A stretch of DNA of 64,000 bases from Aphanothece sp. CMT-3BRIN-NPC111. Its GTDB lineage: Bacteria; Cyanobacteriota; Cyanobacteriia; Cyanobacteriales; JAHHGU01. The notes beneath the pieces were generated by a model. That model worked only from the letters and a program-made list of their open reading frames with translations, searched no databases and had not been told where the DNA came from. A program made the translations under genes and the position numbers. Positions 34,412 through 41,723 of this stretch are shown here, in pieces; positions within the stretch are counted from its first letter, which is position 1; each line of letters opens with the position of its first letter. Where the stretch lies: positions 112,647-176,646 of the forward strand of contig JAHHGU010000002.1 of assembly GCA_019359765.1 (NCBI GenBank), in the 5' to 3' direction.

Positions 34412-35254
34412 CTACTTTTGTTCTTCTGCCACTACTTTGGAGGCAGCAAAGCTCACTATTCTATCTAGTAAGAAACCAACAACACCAACATAAACTAGCG
34501 CTAAAATAATCTGGCTCAGTAAAGAGTTGTTGTATGCATCCCAAATAAAGAAGCCAATACCGACACCACCTACCAACATCTCCGCTGCAATAATTGCCAG
34601 CCAAGACAAGCCAATGCCAATTCTTAGCCCAGTAAAGATATAGGGAACTGCTGCTGGGATGAGAATCTTCAGGAAATATTTCTGCCGCGACAGCCGCAAT
34701 ACTTTAGCGACGTTTCTGTAATCTTGAGGAATCTGCTGTACGCCCACCGTGGTGTTAATAATAATCGGCCAGATGGATGTAATAAAAATCACGAAAATAG
34801 CTGAGGGGTTACTTTGTTGGAATGCTGCCAGAGAAATGGGTAGCCATGCTAAGGGCGGAATGGTACGCAATACTTGAAATAGAGGATCTAAGGCACGATA
34901 AATTACCTTGTTAGTACCGATTAGAATCCCCAACCCGATTCCAGCCAAAGAAGCTAAAGAGAAACCAATGCCAACCCGTTGTAGACTGGCGAAGATTTGC
35001 AAGCCCAAGCCTTTATCTGTACCGCCGTTGTCAAATAAGGGATAGATGATATAAGGGTCCCAAGTTTCACCCAGCACTTGTAGGGGGCCTGGCAATCCTT
35101 TTGAACCGGGAGGGCAGAGAAGTTGCCAGATTACCATAAATACTGCGATCGCAATCAGTGGCGGCGCAATTATTGCCAATTTATCTTGTAAAAAGGTGGT
35201 TAGAAATTTCGGCAGCTTATTGCTTTTAGGTCTACGAGCAGTTCTAGCAGTCAT
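34412..35254 (-). CDS. nrtB: nitrate ABC transporter permease NrtB
   Basis: A 280-residue integral membrane subunit of the NrtABCD importer. A basic N-terminus (TARTARRPKSNKLPKF) precedes about six hydrophobic segments. The cytoplasmic EAA-like loop that docks the ATPases is around residues 170-200 (VAKVLRLSRQKYFLKILIPA). Motifs LPISLAAFQQSNPSAIFVIF and GIGLSWLAIIAAEMLVGGVG are typical of NrtB/SsuC-type permeases. It lies between nrtA and nrtC in the usual order. Confidence 0.93.
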   Translation of the reverse strand: MTARTARRPKSNKLPKFLTTFLQDKLAIIAPPLIAIAVFMVIWQLLCPPGSKGLPGPLQVLGETWDPYIIYPLFDNGGTDKGLGLQIFASLQRVGIGFSLASLAGIGLGILIGTNKVIYRALDPLFQVLRTIPPLAWLPISLAAFQQSNPSAIFVIFITSIWPIIINTTVGVQQIPQDYRNVAKVLRLSRQKYFLKILIPAAVPYIFTGLRIGIGLSWLAIIAAEMLVGGVGIGFFIWDAYNNSLLSQIILALVYVGVVGFLLDRIVSFAASKVVAEEQK

Positions 35255-35478
35255 TTGTTCTCCTAGCGATTAACGATTAGCAATTAGCTTAGTTAGCTGG
35301 TTGTTTTAATTTAAATTCCAGCTCAAGTCACTGAAATTTAAATTAAAATAGCTAAAAGCTATAGCCTTACTAACTGATTTATGCGGTGGTTTCTTGCTTT
35401 TATTTCTTAGCGCCCTATAGCCCTAACGCGCATACTTTACTAGTGCGTATTTGCCGTATGCAAAAAGAGCGCACGTAG

Positions 35479-36795
35479 CTAAGTTGCCTTAATCTTGAGG
35501 CTCTTTAAATATTCTTCTGGCTTTTCTGGATCGAACTTAACGCCATCGAAGAATGTTTCAATTCCACGAGAAGTGCTAGTAGGAATTTGGTCATCGGGAA
35601 CGTTTATGGCTTTAGCCGCTTCTTTCCACAAGTCTTCTCGGTTTACTTTGTCAACAAGTTCTTTAACTTTTGTATCAGCAGGAATATTGCCCCAGCGGAT
35701 ATTTTCCGTCATGAACCAGATATCGTGGCTCTTATAAGGATAGGAAGCATTGTCTGCCCAGTACTTCATTAGTATGGGGCTATCTTTAACCAATGGGCGA
35801 CCATCACCATAATCTATGTTGCCTTTGGCTCGCTCGATAATATCTTTTGCTGGTACTTTAAACCACTTCTGCTGGGAGAGAATTTGGCACATCTCTTCTT
35901 TGTTTTCTGCCTTTTCACACCACTGCTGGGCTTCTTGTACCGCCATTAAAAGCGCTTTTGCGGCATTGGGATTTTTATCCACCCAATCTGCCCGCATAGC
36001 AAAGCATTTTTCTGGATGATCTTTCCACAGTTCTCCTGTTAGCAAAGCGCTGTAGCCTTTCCCTTGGTTAACCAGTTGGGCGTTCCAGGGTTCTCCTACA
36101 CAGAAGGCTTCCATGCTGCCGACTTTCATATTCGCCACCATTTGGGGGGGCGGAATGGGTACCACGGAAATATCCTGATTGGGATCGATACCACCAGCCG
36201 CTAGCCAGTAACGCATCCAAAGGTCGTGAGTACCACCAGGAAATGTAATTGCAGCCTTGAGTTCGTTTTTACCGCTGGCTTTGGCTTTAGCCAAGGCTTG
36301 CTTGAGTCCCTTGCTGTCTAGAGCAACCTTAAAATCCTTATAATTATTGGCTACAGAAATTGCCTGACCGTTGGTATTCAGCCGCGCCAGAATGTACATC
36401 GGTACTGGCTGCTTGTTCTTAGTCTGGCCCAAGGTCATAAAGTAAGGCATCGGGCTGAGGATATGCGCCCCATCAATACCACCACCACCAGAACCTAGCT
36501 CTAAGTTATCGCGGGTTACAGGCCAAGATGCTTGCTTGGCGACTTCCACATCTGTCATGCCGTACTTTTGAAATAAACCCTTTTCTTGGGCAATGATCAG
36601 GGGTGCAGCATCTGTCAGAGCGATAAATCCCAGCTTTGCTTTAGTTACTTCTACTTTTGGGGCATTAGCTGCCTTAGCAACAGCTCCTTTTTTAGCGCTA
36701 TTGGTGGGGCCTGTAGAGCAGCCATGCATTAATAGAGTTCCTGCTGCTGCTGTTCCTGCTGTAACAATGAATTGCCTTCTGGAAAATCTTGTCAT
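35479..36795 (-). CDS. nrtA: nitrate/nitrite-binding lipoprotein NrtA
   Basis: A 438-residue substrate-binding protein. The N-terminus MTRFSRRQFIVTAGTAAAG carries a twin-arginine motif, followed by a lipobox-like cysteine (LMHGCSTG, Cys26), so it is probably a lipoprotein on the periplasmic face. The mature part starts with KLGFIALTDAAPLIIAQEKG. It continues with the nitrate-binding segments GGIDGAHILSPMPYFMTLGQ and PGGTHDLWMRYWLAAGGIDP. Highly similar text occurs in the C-terminal half of NrtC. It follows nirA(2) and is followed, after 224 bases with AATTAGC-type repeats, by nrtB. Confidence 0.95.
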   Translation of the reverse strand: MTRFSRRQFIVTAGTAAAGTLLMHGCSTGPTNSAKKGAVAKAANAPKVEVTKAKLGFIALTDAAPLIIAQEKGLFQKYGMTDVEVAKQASWPVTRDNLELGSGGGGIDGAHILSPMPYFMTLGQTKNKQPVPMYILARLNTNGQAISVANNYKDFKVALDSKGLKQALAKAKASGKNELKAAITFPGGTHDLWMRYWLAAGGIDPNQDISVVPIPPPQMVANMKVGSMEAFCVGEPWNAQLVNQGKGYSALLTGELWKDHPEKCFAMRADWVDKNPNAAKALLMAVQEAQQWCEKAENKEEMCQILSQQKWFKVPAKDIIERAKGNIDYGDGRPLVKDSPILMKYWADNASYPYKSHDIWFMTENIRWGNIPADTKVKELVDKVNREDLWKEAAKAINVPDDQIPTSTSRGIETFFDGVKFDPEKPEEYLKSLKIKAT

Positions 36796-36903
36796 TTTTA
36801 TTACCTAAGCTCTGGAAATATTGGAATATCGGCAAGTTGCAACTAAAGATTTGTGAGGTAAAACGTTATGACAACTTGATAACGTTCAAACCATATTCAG
36901 GAA

Positions 36904-38436
36904 TTAGCGAGGCGTGGCATTAAAATGCTTGATAAGTAAATCTCGCAATACAGGTTTGAGATCTTCGCAAGGAATGCCTTTCTGTACGCAGCTGCCGAGG
37001 TGGGCATCTTTTCCAACTTTGCCGCCCATGTAAATATCAACGCCTTCCACAGCTTTGCCATTCTTGCGTGCCTTTGTTCCCATCAAACCAATGTCGGCGA
37101 CTTGAGGTTGACCGCAGGAGTTGGGGCAACCTGTCCAGTGAATCCGTACTGGTTTGGAGAGAGATACTTCGGTATCCAGTTCCTCGATCAGAGATAGAGC
37201 GCGGTTTTTGGTTTCAATGAGGGCAAAGTTGCAAAACTGAGCGCCAGTGCAAGAAACAAGCGATCGCGCTAAGGAATCTGGGTTAATCGAAAAATGCTGT
37301 AGCAGGGGTTCTACTAAGAAAGCTTCTAAACGAGAATCTGGAACGTTGGGGATGATCGCGTTTTGCTCGACGGTGAGGCGAATTTCACCGCTGCCGTATA
37401 CTTCTGCTAACCGCGCGATATCAAACATATCTTGGGCATAGAGTCGTCCGACAGGAATGTGCAAGCCGACGTAGTTTAATCCTGGTTGCTTTTGAGGGTA
37501 AACACCGATGTGGTCAAGCTTTTCCCAGTCGATTTCATCTTTTTCTGCTGCTGGTTGTAGGGGACGGCCTAATTGTTTTTCAACTTCGGCGCGGAACTTT
37601 TCCATACCCCATTCATCAATCAGCCACATTAGCCGTGCTTTGAGGCGATTTGAGCGCAAACCGTTATCACGATAGACTTCTAAAAGCGCTTGGCTCAAGT
37701 CCACGACATCTTGGGGAGGAACCCAAGCATTTAGGGGGATAGCTGCGTCGCAGCGTTTGGCTGAGAAGAACCCACCAACTAGGACGTTAAATCCTAAGAG
37801 ATTATCTTTGTAAGCAGGAATGAAGGCGAGGTCGTTGATTTCGGCGTGTACGGAGTTATCGCGACAACCTGCGATCGCAATATTAAATTTCCGAGGCAAG
37901 TTAGTAAATTCGGGGTTGCCCTTACCGCCATTAGTGAGCGTGTCTTGGACTTGCTGTACCAGTTCCCGTGTATCAATCAGTTCTGAAGCGTCTATTCCTG
38001 CTACAGGCGAACCCGTAATATTGCGAACATTGTCCATACCAGACTGAATGCTGGTCATCCCCACTTGCTGTAAGCGGTTCAAAATATCTGGAACGTCTTC
38101 AATTCTGATACCTCGCAACTGGATGTTTTGCCTCGTGGTGATGTCGGCGCTGCCTTCATCTCCATAACGCTGCATAATGTCAGCAAGGACGCGCATCTGA
38201 GGACTGGTTAAGATGCCACTGGGCATCCGCATCCGCATCATGAATTTGCCGGGGGTGACGGGACGGAAAAAGACACCCAGCCATTTCAGCCGATGCTCGC
38301 GATCAATTTGATCCATCGCTTCCCAACCAATGCGAGCAAAGTGTTCTAGCTCTGCCTTGACTGCGAGTCCATCTTTTTCTGCTTTGAATTTTTCAAATTT
38401 GTTTAGGCTGGCTGGTGGTGTGATGGTGCTTGTCAT
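36904..38436 (-). CDS. nirA: ferredoxin-nitrite reductase, standard form
   Basis: A 510-residue NirA without the ferredoxin extension, a close paralogue of the enzyme at 28566-30596 over its first 510 residues. The siroheme/[4Fe-4S] cysteines are in SLVSCTGAQFCNFALIETKN and HWTGCPNSCGQPQ. I start it at the ATG at 38436 (MTSTITPPASLNKFEKFKAE), which aligns with nirA(1) and has AGGAGGG upstream; the longest frame begins 13 codons earlier at 38475. It heads the nirA-nrtABCD module and has its own NtcA promoter. Confidence 0.95.
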   Translation of the reverse strand: MTSTITPPASLNKFEKFKAEKDGLAVKAELEHFARIGWEAMDQIDREHRLKWLGVFFRPVTPGKFMMRMRMPSGILTSPQMRVLADIMQRYGDEGSADITTRQNIQLRGIRIEDVPDILNRLQQVGMTSIQSGMDNVRNITGSPVAGIDASELIDTRELVQQVQDTLTNGGKGNPEFTNLPRKFNIAIAGCRDNSVHAEINDLAFIPAYKDNLLGFNVLVGGFFSAKRCDAAIPLNAWVPPQDVVDLSQALLEVYRDNGLRSNRLKARLMWLIDEWGMEKFRAEVEKQLGRPLQPAAEKDEIDWEKLDHIGVYPQKQPGLNYVGLHIPVGRLYAQDMFDIARLAEVYGSGEIRLTVEQNAIIPNVPDSRLEAFLVEPLLQHFSINPDSLARSLVSCTGAQFCNFALIETKNRALSLIEELDTEVSLSKPVRIHWTGCPNSCGQPQVADIGLMGTKARKNGKAVEGVDIYMGGKVGKDAHLGSCVQKGIPCEDLKPVLRDLLIKHFNATPR

Positions 38437-38539
38437 GGGCGTATCCCTCCTGGCATCGCGCTTGAGAGCCGGCAACTAAGTGCGATCGCGACAGCGTGTG
38501 CTTGGCACATATCGCACTCAGTCATCGTTCTATGGATAT

Positions 38540-38581
38540 AAGTTATGCGGACTCAGCAGAGAAATTCGTATATATAGTTAC
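38540..38581 (-). promoter_or_regulatory. NtcA-activated promoter for nirA(2)-nrtABCD
   Basis: Minus strand GTAACTATATATAC (38581-38568), exactly 22 bases, TAACTT (38545-38540). The layout is identical to both nirA(1) promoters. The start site would be near 38533, about 95 bases before the chosen ATG. Confidence 0.82.
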
Positions 38582-38607
38582 AAAATGTTGCGTTTTATTA
38601 TTTTTGT

Positions 38608-38624
38608 TGCATAGCTTTAATGCA
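38608..38624 (-). promoter_or_regulatory. candidate NtcB (LysR-type) site
   Basis: TGCATAGCTTTAATGCA (plus strand) is a TGCAT-N7-ATGCA palindrome whose centre is about 41 bases upstream of the NtcA box. Its reverse complement matches 15 of 17 bases of the site at 31011-31027. Confidence 0.52.
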
Positions 38625-38655
38625 GTTTTTACATTAGACCTCTTCAACAAAGAAT

Positions 38656-38683
38656 GTAGAGACGCGCCATGGCGCGTCTTTAC
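38656..38683. repeat. 28-bp palindrome, GAGACGCGCC type
   Basis: GTAGAGACGCGCCATGGCGC with its complementary arm has one mismatched pair. It is the partner of the palindrome at 31149-31172. Confidence 0.72.
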
Positions 38684-38803
38684 TAGGGTTAGCACCTTTA
38701 ATTTCTGGAGATGTCTATTTACGCACTTAGCAGAAATATCAACAGCAAAGCTGCTGCCAATTAAATCGGCAGCAGTGCGGGTGTTTTACTTGGAAGAAGA
38801 ATT

Positions 38804-38944
38804 CAGAAGTCAGAATTCAGCAATCTTTTAATGGGGGATTCTAACCCGCCACTAATTTTAGACCGCGCTTATCGAAGATTTTGGCTCTACGAACCGTTTA
38901 TTCCTCCGCCAGTCGTTTAACCTTCATCTGAATTCTGACGACTG
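38804..38944. repeat. MITE-like element with 17-bp inverted ends
   Basis: The ends CAGAAGTCAGAATTCAG and CTGAATTCTGACGACTG are inverted repeats with two mismatches, enclosing about 107 non-coding bases. Further GAATTC/AGTCAG strings overlap the left end. It lies in the 38437-39045 gap. Confidence 0.55.
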
Positions 38945-39045
38945 ACTCGCAGAATTGCTATTTGATAAAATTCCCCAAATTTCCCAAACCAAGGCTATAG
39001 TGGTAGCACCCTGAGTCTGCTTAAGATGATAGGGCTGGCGCTATT

Positions 39046-39963
39046 TCAACCGCCATCACCGCCGCCACCGCCACCACCACCACCGCCATCGCCGCCACCA
39101 CCACCACCATCGCCGCCACCATCGCCGCCACCATCGCCGCCACCACCGCCGAAAGTTGGCGACAAAAACATTATTATGCAGATTATCCAGAAAAAGAACA
39201 TCTGAAAGCAGAAAAAGAACATCTGAAATAAGCTATTAAATAAATCATTGCCAAAGTTTTTATCTTCACTTTGTTTTTCAAGTTGCCATTTAGGTAGGGG
39301 AATATTAAGAACGTTATGAGGAAATACAACCTGCACTTCTAGTTCCTGTTGAGGTGGTATGCTTTCACGCGCGTTAAACTCAAAAGTGTTAGAATTGCTT
39401 TGAATGGCAGTACTTGGAACGCCAAAGCTTTCAAAACTTTGAGCTTTTCCTGATAGTACCTCAGGTAGCCTTACGGTTACTTTGGCATTTTCAACTGGAG
39501 CCTTGCGCCCTGAAAATATTGCTTTCCAGTAAACCAGATCGCTAGCCCCGTCAATATGTAATCCACCGACTACGCGATATTTTAAAGTAAAAATATGCGC
39601 CTCTGGCGCTTTAAGATTGTGTTGCCATTTAATCGATAATTCCTGGTTTTCTATTCCGGTTTCAACTGAAATATTTTTATCACCTTCAAAAACTGATACG
39701 TCTGTAATCTCATCCACCTGATCGAGTGGGATAGATCGATAGCGTTGATTTGTATAGGAATGAGTAAAAACGTACTTCAGGTTTTCAGTAACGAGCATAT
39801 CTCCATTGGTTTGAACCTCGATAGTTACATTGATATACTCCCAATAGAAAGGGTGAGAAGATTGTGCAAAACCTGGCAAGTTAAAACCGACACTCAGTAG
39901 CAATCCTAGACAAAATTGTAAGATAATACTACGCATTATCTTCTTACCTTTTTGAAAGTTCAT
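39046..39963 (-). CDS. DUF2207 membrane protein with Gly/Asp repeat tail
   Basis: A 305-residue protein: signal peptide (MRSIILQFCLGLLLSVGFNL), then a DUF2207-type extracytoplasmic beta domain (YINVTIEVQTNGDMLVTENL; YTNQRYRSIPLD; LVYWKAIFSGRKAPVENAKV). A membrane segment (about 248-268) precedes a tail of about 33 residues made only of Gly and Asp. The gene uses the ATG at 39963; the ATG at 39936 is equally plausible and has AAAGGT/AAGAAG upstream. Family members are predicted envelope proteins of unknown function. The tail comes from GCC-rich triplet repeats (39049-39149), prone to length change. Confidence 0.8.
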   Translation of the reverse strand: MNFQKGKKIMRSIILQFCLGLLLSVGFNLPGFAQSSHPFYWEYINVTIEVQTNGDMLVTENLKYVFTHSYTNQRYRSIPLDQVDEITDVSVFEGDKNISVETGIENQELSIKWQHNLKAPEAHIFTLKYRVVGGLHIDGASDLVYWKAIFSGRKAPVENAKVTVRLPEVLSGKAQSFESFGVPSTAIQSNSNTFEFNARESIPPQQELEVQVVFPHNVLNIPLPKWQLEKQSEDKNFGNDLFNSLFQMFFFCFQMFFFWIICIIMFLSPTFGGGGGDGGGDGGGDGGGGGGDGGGGGGGGGGDGG

Positions 39964-40158
39964 AATCCAATTTTTTCCTATTTAATTGACTCAGATGTTG
40001 TAATTAAAACTTACGTATTCTCTTGATTGAGGGAGCGTAGTGCTTATCGCTTGTGCCTCTGTGTTTTCAATTTATCTGGGGCAACGGTTAGGAGCGCCCT
40101 AATCGAGGTTAGGGATTTGGCTAGGATTAATGGTTAGGAACACCATCAACTACCCGTA

Positions 40159-41559
40159 ATGCCATTTACTCAAGAGCCGTTTGCACAGGCTGCAACTGAC
40201 TGGGAGCTAGAAAAGTTGTACGCAAACCTTGCCTCTGCCAAGCAAGAAGTAGCGCCTCACAAAAAAAAAGGGCTTACAGAGGTCGAAAAGCAACACCTAC
40301 GCGGCTTGCTCTGTGGTTATAGTCCAGCTGAAATTGCTTCCCAGCTTGTTAAGAGAGCCAAAAGTGTTGAAGTTGACTTGTGTAACACTTTGTATCGATA
40401 CGCCGAAAACCTGACAGGTCGCCCACTAAACACGCTCGAAAACTGGAGAGATATTGTTGAATGGCTGGAAGCGGCAGGCTACAGGCGAGAGGGAGAGGAG
40501 CAAAGTAAAACAGAGGCAGAGGCTCCCGATTTCAAATTCACTGATTGGGGTGAAGCACCTGATGTTTCTGTTTTTTATGGACGTACAGAAGAGCTGACAA
40601 CGCTCAAGCAATGGATTGTGGGGGATTCCCCTAAAAGCGATCGCTCTGCTTCTCGCTGCCGTTTAGTGGCGCTACTGGGTATGGGGGGAATTGGCAAAAC
40701 GGCTCTGTGTGTGAGGCTAGCTGAGCAGATTCAGGGCAAGTTTGATTACCTGATTTGGCGAAGTCTCCGCCAAGCCCCACCCCTTGAAGATCTACTAGCC
40801 AACTTAATGAAATCCTTCTCTAATCAGCAAGAAAATAAAGCTGATTTATCGCGATTGCTTGATTATTTACGCTCATCACGCTGTTTAGTAGTACTAGATG
40901 AGCCAGAGACAATTCTACGCCCTGGCAATCCTGTAGGGCACTATCGCGAGGGCTACGAGGGCTATGGTGAACTACTCAGACGAGTGGGAGTAGAACGCCA
41001 TAATAGTTGCTTAGTGCTGACCAGCCGGGAGAAACCAAAAGAAATTGCCTCACTGGAAGGCAACAGGGAACCTGTTCGCTCGTTAACCTTATCAAGTTTG
41101 GGGTCAGCTGCTCAGGAGATTCTTAGAGAAAAAGATTTGTTGTATGAAAAAGAGAAATGGCAAACACTCATTCAAATTTATGGCGGAAATCCCTTAGCAC
41201 TGAAGGTAGTTTCTGCGACAATTAAAGATTTATTTGCAGGCAGTGTCGTAGACTTTTTAAGCCAAAGCACAATCGTACTAGGTGATATTCGCCAACTTTT
41301 AGATCAACAGTTTGAGCGACTTGCGGATTTAGAAAAGCATATCATGTACGAGCTAGCAAGGTATTCAGAGCCGATATCACTCTCTCAATTGACCGAGGCT
41401 ATCTCCTTACCGGGAGCTAAATCAGAATTAATAGAAGCTTTGGAATCCCTCGGACGGCGTTCGCTGATTGAAAAAACTACAGGAGGTAGCCAAGTGCTTT
41501 TCACCCTACAGCCTGTTGTTATGAAGTACGTTAAAAAAATTTATCCAGGATGTCACTAG
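40159..41559 (+). CDS. NB-ARC (STAND) ATPase with vMAP-type N-terminal HTH, no repeat domain
   Basis: A 466-residue signalling ATPase. Residues about 38-110 match the helix-turn-helix domain often fused to cyanobacterial NB-ARC proteins (LRGLLCGYSPAEIASQL; NWRDIVEWLEAAGY). The NB-ARC core follows: FYGRTEELTTLKQWI, P-loop GMGGIGKT (G174-T181), Walker B CLVVLDEPE near 240, sensor LTSREKP and the GNPLALK motif near 350. A winged-helix end closes with YVKKIYPG. Related proteins usually continue into WD40 or TPR repeats that sense a signal; here the frame stops directly after the winged helix. It may be a natural short form or a truncation. Confidence 0.82.
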   Translation: MPFTQEPFAQAATDWELEKLYANLASAKQEVAPHKKKGLTEVEKQHLRGLLCGYSPAEIASQLVKRAKSVEVDLCNTLYRYAENLTGRPLNTLENWRDIVEWLEAAGYRREGEEQSKTEAEAPDFKFTDWGEAPDVSVFYGRTEELTTLKQWIVGDSPKSDRSASRCRLVALLGMGGIGKTALCVRLAEQIQGKFDYLIWRSLRQAPPLEDLLANLMKSFSNQQENKADLSRLLDYLRSSRCLVVLDEPETILRPGNPVGHYREGYEGYGELLRRVGVERHNSCLVLTSREKPKEIASLEGNREPVRSLTLSSLGSAAQEILREKDLLYEKEKWQTLIQIYGGNPLALKVVSATIKDLFAGSVVDFLSQSTIVLGDIRQLLDQQFERLADLEKHIMYELARYSEPISLSQLTEAISLPGAKSELIEALESLGRRSLIEKTTGGSQVLFTLQPVVMKYVKKIYPGCH

Positions 41560-41723
41560 GCAGTCTAGGTCATTCGATTTTGGATTGTTCCTCAGACGGT
41601 CAGCTGGGGTTTGGAAGACTGAACCAATTATTTTATTTTTCAAGGCTAAAATTACGGATATTTAAATTCTTTTTGTTTTGGTCATAGCATAAGTACCAAT
41701 TTTTATCTTGATGCTGCAAAAGT

